From: SG8-39 sp032125995
Lineage (GTDB): Bacteria; Pseudomonadota; Gammaproteobacteria; Burkholderiales; SG8-39
Assembly: GCA_032125995.1 (NCBI GenBank)
Contig: JAQBBQ010000009.1
Span: 1 to 14,922 of the forward strand
Direction: 5' to 3'
Length of the DNA stretch: 14,922 nucleotides
The notes beneath the pieces are model-generated. The model was not told where the DNA came from and searched no databases. It worked only from the letters and a program-made list of their open reading frames with translations. Each line of letters begins with the position of its first letter. Positions within the stretch are counted from its first letter, which is position 1. This document shows positions 6,055-12,368 of the stretch, piece after piece. The translations under genes and the position numbers were made by a program.

Positions 6055-6339
6055 ATGAGGCTGCACAACCCACCGCACCCGGGCGAGGTCTTGCGCGAGC
6101 TATGCCTGAAGCCGCTTGACCTGAGCGTCTCGGAGGCAGCAAGAGCGCTTGGGGTGAGTCGGAAGACTCTGTCGACCATTCTGAACGGTCGGGCTGGAAT
6201 TAGCCCCGAGATGGCGATTCGTCTTTCGATTGCTTTCGACACTTCGGCTGAGAGCTGGCTCAATCAGCAGACTCAGTACGACCTGTGGTCGGCTGAGAAG
6301 CGGCGCAAGAGTCTTCGGGTCGAGCGCCTGGCCGCGTGA
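6055..6339 (+). CDS. higA: HigA-type antitoxin (helix-turn-helix)
   Basis: A 94-residue XRE-family antitoxin. The N-terminus MRLHNPPHPGEVLRELCLKPL is the classic HigA/VapI opening (NPPHPGEVLRE), followed by the helix-turn-helix LSVSEAARALGVSRKTLSTILNG and the second family block GISPEMAIRLSIAFDTSAESWLNQQTQYDLW. It should bind HigB and the palindrome at 5738-5760. The ribosome site GAGG lies 8 bases before the ATG. The stop codon is followed after 10 bases by the R'' box of attC4. Complete and apparently functional. Confidence 0.93.
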   Translation: MRLHNPPHPGEVLRELCLKPLDLSVSEAARALGVSRKTLSTILNGRAGISPEMAIRLSIAFDTSAESWLNQQTQYDLWSAEKRRKSLRVERLAA

Positions 6340-6343
6340 TGGC

Positions 6344-6451
6344 CAAGACGCCGAATCACGCGCTCGAGCCGACCGCCGCCAGCGGGCTTCGCGCGCCGGC
6401 GATGCCCTCGTCGCTTTGCTCCTCGGCGGCGGCTCAGCGCGAGCGTTAGCC
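6344..6451 (+). other. attC4, with an altered R'' triplet
   Basis: CAAGACGCCGAAT (6344-6356) matches the reverse complement of the cassette 4 start at 12 of 13 positions; the only difference is AAT for the normally invariant AAC. R' is GTTAGCC (6445-6451). Inner arms GCGCTCGAGCCG and CGGCTCAGCGCG pair. About 102 bases from R''. Confidence 0.78.
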
Positions 6452-6484
6452 GTCACGAAGCAGCCTATCGACCGTCGCACGATG

Positions 6485-6509
6485 TAGACTCCACTACTCA
6501 GTATCGGAG
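6485..6509 (+). promoter_or_regulatory. -10 box and ribosome site of the cassette 5 antitoxin
   Basis: TAGACT (6485-6490) and GGAGG (6506-6510) precede ATG 6516. The same spacing occurs before the cassette 2 paralogue. No convincing -35 element was seen. Confidence 0.35.
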
Positions 6510-6515
6510 GCTCAT

Positions 6516-6743
6516 ATGTCGGACCTCGTCGAAGAACTTTCACGCAGAGCCCGCGCGCTACCCCCGGAGGAGCGGGTTCGCCTCGCGGAGGAGTTGCTCG
6601 CGACCGTCCAGGAGGTTGACCCGGAAGTGGAAGCGGCCTGGGACGAGGAGATCAAGCGTCGAATCGCAGAGATCGATAGCGGCACAGCTACCCTCATCCC
6701 CGCCGAAGAGGTTTTCGCTGAGGTCCGCCGCCTGATTAAGTGA
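6516..6743 (+). CDS. Addiction-module antitoxin (PF09720 type)
   Basis: A 75-residue paralogue of the cassette 2 antitoxin. It has LPPEERVRLAEELLATVQEV in the first half, AAWDEEIKRRIAEIDSGTAT in the middle and IPAEEVFAEVRRLIK at the end, the standard pattern of the putative addiction-module component family. GGAGG lies 5 bases before the ATG. Its TGA stop (6741-6743) overlaps the toxin GTG (6740-6742) as GTGA, the arrangement that appears to have been destroyed in cassette 2. It would bind and neutralise the ParE-like toxin downstream and may also bind the related cassette 2 toxin if that is made. Confidence 0.87.
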   Translation: MSDLVEELSRRARALPPEERVRLAEELLATVQEVDPEVEAAWDEEIKRRIAEIDSGTATLIPAEEVFAEVRRLIK

Positions 6744-7039
6744 AGCTCGTCCGGTTTCACGACGCAGCACGGGTCGAACTGCTCAACGAGGTTCAGTACT
6801 ACGCCAGCATCAGCCCCACGCTCGGCGAACGCCTCGCCACCGCAGTGGAACAGGCGACGCTGCTCGCCTCCGAGTTTCCGGAGACGGGATCGCCGTACAA
6901 GTACGGCACGCGACGCGTCTTCCCAAGGAAGTTCCCATTCTCCGTCGTCTACGTTGTTCGCGAATCTGAAGTCTACGTGCTCGCGCTTGCGCCCTTCCGT
7001 CGAAGGCCGGGTTACTGGCGCGCGCGCAAGGATGACTGA
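6740..7039 (+). CDS. ParE/RelE-type toxin
   Basis: A 99-residue toxin of the ParE/RelE superfamily. VKLVRFHDAARVELLNEVQYYASISPTLGERLATAVEQA forms the two N-terminal helices, and FPETGSPYKYGTRRVFPRKFPFSVVYVVRESEVYVLALAPFRRRPGYWRAR is the beta sheet with the common R.v....FPF.v.Y...v.ViAv.H..R.P.YW pattern. Position H in the usual AVAH is P here (LALAPF), which some members share. It starts at GTG overlapping the antitoxin stop, so translation should be coupled. No attC follows directly; the thioesterase remnant begins 41 bases later in the same cassette. Confidence 0.85.
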   Translation: MKLVRFHDAARVELLNEVQYYASISPTLGERLATAVEQATLLASEFPETGSPYKYGTRRVFPRKFPFSVVYVVRESEVYVLALAPFRRRPGYWRARKDD

Positions 7040-7080
7040 CCGGCCGGGGAGATAGGTAACAAAAACGTAGGGGGACATGG

Positions 7081-7424
7081 GTGACGGACCGCGGGCTCAC
7101 GGCGCTGACTGTCGGCAGAGGTCATGCCGCGGCTCGGCTGTCAGCCAACCCAAAGCTGAACTTCTCCCGCGGGCAGTGTGCGGCCAAGTGATCATGGCAG
7201 CCGCAGAATCGGTAGCGTCGCTGGCTATGTTCACGACCGACCGCTTACCCAAAGCCACTGTGTATCAACACACGCACGTTCTGCGGGCTGCGGTTAACGA
7301 CGACTTCCTGATCGAAGCGACAGTACTTCGCTTCGGCAAGTCGACCGCCTACGCCGAGGCAAGGGTTACGCTCGCAGCAAGTGGTGAGTTGGTTGCACGC
7401 GCCAGTGCGGAGTTTGCATGTTGA
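7081..7424 (+). pseudogene. Hotdog-fold (PaaI-like) thioesterase gene with one frameshift
   Basis: From GTG 7081 (ribosome site AGGGGGA five bases upstream) the frame reads LTALTVGRGHAAARLSANPK then LNFSRG and soon hits TGA at 7189-7191. In another frame, from G7173, AVCGQVIMAAAESVASLAMF, VYQHTHVLRAA and LIEATVLRFGKSTAYAEARV continue to TGA 7422-7424. Joined at the GGG run 7171-7173, they give a continuous ~114-residue hotdog domain: G-h-h-h-A-A-A-E-S helix, then l.a.vlr.Gk..a.a...l. One missing G explains the break. I infer an acyl-CoA or similar thioesterase. A sequencing error in the G run would restore a functional gene. Confidence 0.68.
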
Positions 7425-7486
7425 CTAACAGGCATAATCCCTCGGTCAACCGCAGGCCCAGCAACGGGCTGTGCCTGCCGTTGGGA
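7423..7486 (+). other. attC5 (short, weaker match)
   Basis: R'' GACTAAC (7423-7429, overlapping the thioesterase stop) and R' GTTGGGA (7480-7486) flank arms AGGCA and TGCCT and a strong hairpin CAGGCCCAGC/GCTGTGCCTG. It spans 64 bases, near the lower size limit for attC. Only CTAAC matches the reverse complement of the cassette 5 start. The crossover after G7480 is supported by cassette 6, whose own R'' fits TTGGGA. Confidence 0.58.
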
Positions 7487-7517
7487 CCCGGTTACCTCGA
7501 ACGCGAGAGGCTGCACG

Positions 7518-8096
7518 ATGGGAGACGTTAACCAGTTGACATACCTGAAACGGGTCATGCCGTCCGTCGCAGGTCCGATCATCGAAGTGGGGAGCAAGGA
7601 CTACGGAAGTACCGCGAGCTTTCGCGATTTCTACGAGGATCGCGAGTACGTCGGCATCGACATGCAGCCCGGTAAGAATGTCGACCTGGTCGTCGATCTA
7701 ACAAACGGAATCGGCAACTTGCCGGCGAGCCATTTTGCTCTTGGGATTTGCTGTTCGGTCTTGGAACACGTTACTCGGCCCTGGGTGTTTGCGGAGCACC
7801 TCACCAGTGTTATCAGGCCTGGCGGGGCCTTGTACCTGTCGGCGCCATGGGTGTGGCGATACCACCCCTACCCTGATGACTATTTCCGTTTCTCATGGCG
7901 CGGAATAATGGAATTGTTTCCCAGCTTTGATTGGACCAATATCTGTTATGCCACCAATGTTCCGAACGAGTTCTTCGATATCGCCGCCAATCCCCATACC
8001 GATGACAGTTTGGCCATTTTCGCCGAAACGCCTAAGGGAAAACGAAAGTATCTACCCTACCTGCATGTCAACATGCTGGGGATCAAGGACGCGTGA
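7518..8096 (+). CDS. Class I SAM-dependent methyltransferase
   Basis: A 192-residue Rossmann-fold methyltransferase, gene of cassette 6. Motif I is GPIIEVGSKDYGS (residues about 19-31), the acidic end of strand 2 is GIDMQPG, motif II is VDLVVDL, motif IV/post-I is FALGICCSVLEHVTRPWVFA and motif VI is IRPGGALYLSAPWVWRYHPY. The pattern LEHV..PW.FA.....VL.PGG is that of the Methyltransf_11 group acting on small molecules or sugars. The substrate is unknown. The ribosome site GAGAGG is 8 bases before the ATG. The gene is more AT-rich than the chromosome. It ends in two tandem TGA codons; the same frame then stays open for 45 more codons to TGA 8235-8237, raising the possibility of a truncated C-terminus. 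Confidence 0.85.
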   Translation: MGDVNQLTYLKRVMPSVAGPIIEVGSKDYGSTASFRDFYEDREYVGIDMQPGKNVDLVVDLTNGIGNLPASHFALGICCSVLEHVTRPWVFAEHLTSVIRPGGALYLSAPWVWRYHPYPDDYFRFSWRGIMELFPSFDWTNICYATNVPNEFFDIAANPHTDDSLAIFAETPKGKRKYLPYLHVNMLGIKDA

Positions 8097-8406
8097 TGAT
8101 CCCAACGCGTGTTCGACTTCTACGCGTCGCCGCAACGCATGCGGGACAGTCCTAACGATCGGTTCGACCGGACCAAGCGCAGACAGCTCCGGGCGGTTCG
8201 CCCGAGGTGTCAACGCATTCGGGGAACGTTTGCGGGCCGCTGAGCGGAGACGTTGATATGGCTTTCGTTGTCAACGGAGGCGAGCGGGCTGTGGAGATGG
8301 TTCCATGCGCCGGCGAAGGACGATCGTCGTAGCTAGCCTGGGCTCGAGCCTGCGGGTCGGCTGCCGCGCGGATAAGGCAGACTTCGCATCGCGGGAAGGA
8401 GCGCAC
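8097..8406 (+). other. Gene-free stretch: end of cassette 6 and leader of the HAD gene
   Basis: TCCCAAC (8099-8105) is the reverse complement of G plus the cassette 6 start (TTGGGA), so it is probably the R'' box of a sixth attC. A clear R' partner is not visible; GTTGATA at 8252 is the best candidate but would make a 160-base site. The methyltransferase frame stays open past its two stops, reading VFDFYASPQRMRDSPNDRFD. From 8260 on I see nothing beyond the ribosome site of the next gene. Confidence 0.4.
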
Positions 8407-9108
8407 ATGAACGTACTGGACCGGGTGCACACGCTGACCTTTGATGCCTTCGGCACGATCCTCGACCTGGGCGGCAGCCACGCGCCGCGGCTGGGCGAGT
8501 TCCTCAAGTCAAAGGGCTCGCAGATGACGGCCGCCGCGCTGTGGGGACGCTGGCGTGCCCGCCAGCGCATCGAGCAGTACCAGGACAACCAGTTCTCCGC
8601 CGGCCACTACGGCTACCTGGATTCGACACGTCGCGCGCTGCTGTATACGTTGCGGGCGCTGAAGCTGCCGTTCGTCGATGCGGACGTCGCCCGCATCCTG
8701 GAGGGTTGGCAGGAACTCAATCCTTTTCCCGACGCGCTGCCCGGCCTCGAGCGGCTGCGCGGCCGGTTCAAGCTCGCGATCCTGTCGAACGGCGAGCGGG
8801 ACTTCCTCGCCGATCTGGTGAAGAACCGCATCCGGATCGATTTCGACGCCGTGATCTCGGTGCAGGACGTTGGCGTGTTCAAGCCCAATCCGCAGGTCTA
8901 CCGCTATGCGGCGCGCGTGCTGCAGGCGGAGCCTGGCGAATTGATGATGGTCTCGGCCCACAGCTTCGATGCGGTCGGCGCGCGCGTGTCCGGGTATCGA
9001 GCGGCCTATGTCAACCGCTACGATCTTCCCTACGACGAGACGCCGTACCGGGCCGATGTCGAGGCGCTTGATTTTCTCGACCTGGCGGAGAAGCTGGGCT
9101 GCGCGTAG
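8407..9108 (+). CDS. Haloacid dehalogenase type II-like HAD hydrolase
   Basis: A 233-residue HAD-superfamily hydrolase. Nucleophile motif I is LTFDAFGTILDLGG (Asp in FDAFGT), motif II is AILSNGERDF, the motif III lysine is in GVFKPNPQVY, and the last motif is MVSAHSFDAVGARVSGYRAAYVNR, where L-2-haloacid dehalogenases have S-x-N-x-x-D and this one has S-A-H-S-F-D, as many type II relatives do. The helical cap (about 25-100) contains GRWRARQRIEQYQ. ATG 8407 follows GGAAGGAG by 6 bases; an in-frame start at 8305 lacks a ribosome site and adds 34 residues outside the domain. It acts in the cytoplasm, hydrolysing a 2-haloacid or another small substrate. Converges on copZ. Confidence 0.87.
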   Translation: MNVLDRVHTLTFDAFGTILDLGGSHAPRLGEFLKSKGSQMTAAALWGRWRARQRIEQYQDNQFSAGHYGYLDSTRRALLYTLRALKLPFVDADVARILEGWQELNPFPDALPGLERLRGRFKLAILSNGERDFLADLVKNRIRIDFDAVISVQDVGVFKPNPQVYRYAARVLQAEPGELMMVSAHSFDAVGARVSGYRAAYVNRYDLPYDETPYRADVEALDFLDLAEKLGCA

Positions 9109-9121
9109 GCGGGCGTGCCGA

Positions 9122-9328
9122 TCAGCCCTGCAGCGCGGCCTCGTAGCCTTCTTCCTTGACCGCGTTGATGAGGACCTGCGCAGCTGCGCTGCCCTTGACC
9201 ACGGCCTGTGCTTTTTCCAGGCTCACGTCAACGGCCTCGACGCCGGCGACTTTGCCAAGCGCCTTGGTGACGGCCATCACGCAGTGATTGCAGGTCATGC
9301 CGCTGACGTTGAGGGTGGTGGCTTGCAT
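9122..9328 (-). CDS. copZ: Copper chaperone CopZ-like HMA protein
   Basis: A 68-residue heavy-metal-associated domain. MQATTLNVSGMTCNHCVMAVTKALGKVAGV holds the GMTCxHC copper site (CNHC), followed by VDVSLEKAQAVVKG and NAVKEEGYEA, the full beta-alpha-beta-beta-alpha-beta length of free CopZ chaperones. It would carry Cu(I) in the cytoplasm to CopA. ATG 9328 has AGGAG 8 bases upstream; the frame extends to 9349 but without a better start. It lies 38 bases after copA on the same strand, so it is the last gene of the cueR-copA-copZ operon. Confidence 0.92.
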   Translation of the reverse strand: MQATTLNVSGMTCNHCVMAVTKALGKVAGVEAVDVSLEKAQAVVKGSAAAQVLINAVKEEGYEAALQG

Positions 9329-9366
9329 CGGCTTTCTCCTGAGTCGCATTGCGAAACGATCAATCG

Positions 9367-11892
9367 TCAGTGTGCCGCGGGCGCTGCCGCTGGACCGAGC
9401 GCAGCGCGGTCGCCGCGGCCCCTGCCAGCGGCCGGCGGTCCGCCCGCTGCGGGCACGCGCCGCAGCCGCAGGCTGTTCGTCACCACGAATACGCTGGACA
9501 GGCCCATCGCAAGGCCAGCGAGCATCGGGTTGAGCGTGATGCCCCAGGCGGGATAGAACACGCCCGCCGCGAGCGGGATCAGCAGGATGTTGTAGATGAA
9601 TGCCCAGAACAGGTTCGCGCGAATCGTGCGCATCGTGCGCCGCGCGACCTCGAGCGCGTTCAACAGGCCGCCGAGATCACCACGCGTCAGCGTGACGTCG
9701 GCCGCCTCGATCGCGATGTCGGTCCCTGTGGCGACCGCGACGCCGACCTCGGCCTGGGCGAGTGCCGGCGCGTCGTTGATGCCGTCGCCGACGAACGCGA
9801 CCCGGCGTCCCTGCGCCTGCAGTCGCTTCACGGCCTCGGCCTTGCCGGAGGGCAGCACTTCCGCCTCGACATCGTCCACGCCTGCCTGGCGGGCGATCGC
9901 CTGCGCAGTGCGCGTGCTGTCGCCGCTCATCATCCCGACGCGCAGCCCGCGCGCTTTCAGTGCCGCGACCACCGCGGCTGATTCGGGCTTCAGCGGATCG
10001 GCGACACCAAGCACGCCCCAGGCCGCGCCGTCCACCGCGAGGTAAATCGGCGTGCGTGCGCGCTCGGCCAGCGCCGTCGCGCGCGCCGCGAGCGCATCGG
10101 TGGACACGCCCTCGCGCGCGAGCAGCCGTTCGGCGCCAAGCAGCACGGCATGACCTTCGACGGTGGCCTTCACGCCGTAGCCTGGAATCGCCTCGAAATT
10201 CGTGGCCTGCGGCGTGTCGATGCCGCGCGCCCTTGCCGCGGCGAGGATTGCGGCGGCGAGCGGATGCTCGCTGCCCGCGTCGGCGCCGGCGGCGAAGCGC
10301 AGCACCGCCGCAGAATCCCGCCCGGCTGCGGCCTCGAGTTCGGTGAGTTGCGGGCGTCCGAGGGTCAGCGTGCCGGTCTTGTCGAACACCACGGTGTCGA
10401 CGTGGCTCAGCGCCTCGAGCGCCTCTCCCTTGCGGAACAGCACGCCGAGCTCGGCCGCGCGGCCGCTGCCAACCATGATCGCCGCGGGTGTCGCGAGCCC
10501 CATTGCGCAGGGGCAGGCGACCACCAGCACCGCCACCGTGCTGACCAGCGCGAGCGCGATTGCCGGCGCCGGTGCGACCACGAGCCAGACCACGAACGTA
10601 ACCGCGGCGATCGCGAGCACGATCGGCGTGAACACGCGCACCACCCGGTCGGCAAGCCGTTGGATCGGCAGCTTCGAGCCTTGCGCCTGCTCGACCATGC
10701 GGATGATCTGCGCGAGCATCGTCTGCTTGCCGACCTGGCGCGCCTCGATGCGCAGCACGCCATGCTGGTTCACCGTGCCGCCCACGGCGCGGTCGCCGGG
10801 GCGTTTGGCCACCGGCATCGGCTCGCCAGTGAGCATCGATTCGTCGACGTAGCTCTCGCCTTCGCGCACTTCGCCGTCCACCGGCACACGCTCGCCGGGG
10901 CGCACGATGACCAGCTCGCCACGTTCGACGCTCGAAATCGGAACGTCCTGCTCGACACCATCGCGCACGACGCGCGCGGTTTTCGCCTGCAGGCCGATCA
11001 GCTTCTTGATTGCGGCGCCGGTGCGACCCTTGGCGAGCGCTTCAAGGTATTTGCCCATGAGGATCAGCGTGACGACGACCGCCGCTGATTCGAAATAGAC
11101 GTGGCGCGCCGCCGCGGGCAGCAGCCATGGCGCGACGACGACGACGGCGCTGTAGAGATAGGCTGCGCCGACACCGGTCATCACCAGGCTGTTCATGTCG
11201 GGCGCGAGGTGGCGGAAGGCGGCCCATCCGGTACTAAAGAACCGCCGCCCGGGTCCGAACGTGACCGCGGTGCCGAGCGCGAGCTGGACCCAGTTCCAGA
11301 AACGCGGCGTCGGCGCGAGCCGCGCGAGCGCGTCCGACAGGCCAGGCACGACCATTGGGCCCATTGCCAGCACGACGATCGGCAGCGACAGCAGCGCCGC
11401 GATCACGGTATCGCGGAATCGCGCGCGCAGATCCGCTTCGCGCCCACGCGCCTCGGCGTCGGCGCCGTCTGCCTGATCCAGCGGCCATGCCGTGTAGCCC
11501 GCATCGACGATGGCGCGGGCGAGTTCCTCTGGCGTCACGGTCGCCGGGAAGAAGCGCAGCGTGGCGCGCTCGGTGGCGAGGTTGACCGCTGCTTCGAGCA
11601 CGCCGGGCGTTTTGCGCAGTGCGCGCTCGACGCGGTTCGAGCAGTTGGCGCAGGTCATGCCGCCGACGCCCAGCGTTAGCTCGGCGGTCACGGGCGTGTA
11701 GCCGGCGTCGGTCACGGCTGCGGCGAGATCGGCGGCGGATGCGGTGGATTCGTCGAAGCGCAAGCTCGCGCGTTCGGTCGCGAGATTCACTGCGGCGTCA
11801 GTGACGCCTGCCAGCTTGCCGAGCACGCGCTCCACCCGCGCGCTGCAGTTCGCGCAGGTCATGCCTCGAATGCCGATCTCGACGGTTTGCAC
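9367..11892 (-). CDS. copA: Copper-translocating P1B-type ATPase CopA
   Basis: An 841-residue inner-membrane Cu(I) efflux pump. Two N-terminal metal-binding domains carry GMTCANCSARVERVL and GMTCANCSNRVERAL. The A domain has MLTGEPMPV, the sixth membrane segment holds the Cu-binding CPC in VVACPCAMGLATPAA, the P domain has VVFDKTGTLTLGRP (phosphorylated Asp), the N domain SEHPLAAAI, and the hinge GDGINDAPALAQAEVGVA. YN in AFIYNILLIP and MGLSS in the last segments complete the P1B-1 signature. The start is GTG 11892, with GGGAGA 6 bases upstream, 19 bases after cueR; the longer frame to 11997 would overlap cueR. The last ~30 residues are a Pro/Ala/Gly-rich tail (VPAAGGPPAAGRGRGD...), not part of the fold. 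Confidence 0.96.
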   Translation of the reverse strand: MQTVEIGIRGMTCANCSARVERVLGKLAGVTDAAVNLATERASLRFDESTASAADLAAAVTDAGYTPVTAELTLGVGGMTCANCSNRVERALRKTPGVLEAAVNLATERATLRFFPATVTPEELARAIVDAGYTAWPLDQADGADAEARGREADLRARFRDTVIAALLSLPIVVLAMGPMVVPGLSDALARLAPTPRFWNWVQLALGTAVTFGPGRRFFSTGWAAFRHLAPDMNSLVMTGVGAAYLYSAVVVVAPWLLPAAARHVYFESAAVVVTLILMGKYLEALAKGRTGAAIKKLIGLQAKTARVVRDGVEQDVPISSVERGELVIVRPGERVPVDGEVREGESYVDESMLTGEPMPVAKRPGDRAVGGTVNQHGVLRIEARQVGKQTMLAQIIRMVEQAQGSKLPIQRLADRVVRVFTPIVLAIAAVTFVVWLVVAPAPAIALALVSTVAVLVVACPCAMGLATPAAIMVGSGRAAELGVLFRKGEALEALSHVDTVVFDKTGTLTLGRPQLTELEAAAGRDSAAVLRFAAGADAGSEHPLAAAILAAARARGIDTPQATNFEAIPGYGVKATVEGHAVLLGAERLLAREGVSTDALAARATALAERARTPIYLAVDGAAWGVLGVADPLKPESAAVVAALKARGLRVGMMSGDSTRTAQAIARQAGVDDVEAEVLPSGKAEAVKRLQAQGRRVAFVGDGINDAPALAQAEVGVAVATGTDIAIEAADVTLTRGDLGGLLNALEVARRTMRTIRANLFWAFIYNILLIPLAAGVFYPAWGITLNPMLAGLAMGLSSVFVVTNSLRLRRVPAAGGPPAAGRGRGDRAALGPAAAPAAH

Positions 11893-11911
11893 GGTGCTCT
11901 CCCGGCGCGCC

Positions 11912-12319
11912 TCAGCTGTTCTCTTGATTGAGTGCCGCGAGGATCGGGCACTCGCCCGTATGACCGTGGCCGCTGCAGTTCGCCTCGAGCGTTGCAAGCC
12001 CCTGCTTCATGCGCTCGAGCGCGTCGATGCGCTGCGCGATGTCGGCGATCTTCGCCTGCGTCACGCGCTTGACGTCGCGCGCACGCGCGCGCGGGTTGTC
12101 ACTTAGCGCGAGAAGTTCGGCGACTTCCTCGAGCGAAAAGCCGAGCGCCTGCGCGCGGCGGATGAAGCGCAGCCGTGTCGCCGCGGCGGCGCCGTAGACG
12201 CGATAGCCGGACGCCGTGCGCTGGGCGGGCGGCAGCAGCCCGAGCTGCTCGTAATAGCGCAGCGCGCCGGCGCCGATGCCGACGTTCTTGGCCAGTTTCC
12301 CGATCGTGATGCTCTGCAT
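11912..12319 (-). CDS. cueR: MerR-family copper regulator (CueR-like)
   Basis: A 135-residue MerR-family activator. The winged helix is ITIGKLAKNVGIGAGALRYYEQLGLLPPAQRTASGYRVY, followed by RLRFIRRAQALGFSLEEVAELLAL and the long dimer helix from DVKRVTQAKIADIAQRIDAL. The metal loop is CSGHGHTGECPIL, like CueR's CxnCPI, with eight residues between cysteines rather than seven in E. coli CueR. At the position of CueR Ser77 (five residues after NDP, before DVKR) there is Ala. ATG 12319 has GGAGG 5 bases upstream, better than the in-frame start 18 bases earlier. First gene of the operon and probably autoregulated. Confidence 0.88.
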   Translation of the reverse strand: MQSITIGKLAKNVGIGAGALRYYEQLGLLPPAQRTASGYRVYGAAAATRLRFIRRAQALGFSLEEVAELLALSDNPRARARDVKRVTQAKIADIAQRIDALERMKQGLATLEANCSGHGHTGECPILAALNQENS

Positions 12320-12337
12320 GGGGACCTCCGGAGACAA

Positions 12338-12368
12338 GCTTAAACCTTACAGTAAGGTATAGGGTCAA
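12338..12368 (-). promoter_or_regulatory. CueR-type promoter of cueR-copA-copZ
   Basis: Read on the minus strand: -35 TTGACC (12368-12363), a 19-bp spacer and -10 TTAAGC (12343-12338). The spacer holds the perfect palindrome ACCTTAC-T-GTAAGGT (12358-12344). Overlong spacers with a centred dyad are the hallmark of promoters that MerR proteins untwist, and the sequence resembles E. coli copA (TTGACC...GGAAGGTTTAA). Confidence 0.88.

Larger units (their letters stand above)
2462..8105. mobile_element. Chromosomal integron: intI, attI and about six cassettes
   Basis: intI on the minus strand is followed upstream by an attI-like core at 3703 and a plus-strand array of short genes separated by attC-like imperfect palindromes. 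Cassette limits: C1 3704-4352, C2 4353-5026, C3 5027-5722, C4 5723-6445, C5 6446-7480, C6 from 7481 to about 8105-8260. Each limit follows from cutting between G and TT in the core. The first bases of a cassette are the reverse complement of the R'' region at its own end: 13/13 nt in C1, 12/13 in C2, 10 in C3, 12/13 in C4 and 7 in C6; only CTAAC in C5. There are no resistance genes and no transposon ends, so this is a sedentary-type integron. The right end is uncertain because the last attC is not complete by eye. Confidence 0.88.

Noticed and set aside
7081..7087. GTGACGG as the R'' of a lost attC between the cassette 5 toxin and thioesterase
   Set aside because: It matches part of the expected reverse complement of the cassette 5 start but lacks the AAC end and any paired arm, and it is the thioesterase start region.
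7451..7478. Strong hairpin (CAGGCCCAGC/GCTGTGCCTG) as a rho-independent terminator
   Set aside because: No T-run follows, and its position just before GTTGGGA fits the stem of attC5 better.
8305..8406. Earlier in-frame start for the HAD hydrolase
   Set aside because: No ribosome site and 34 residues without family likeness; ATG 8407 has GGAAGGAG and begins right at the domain.
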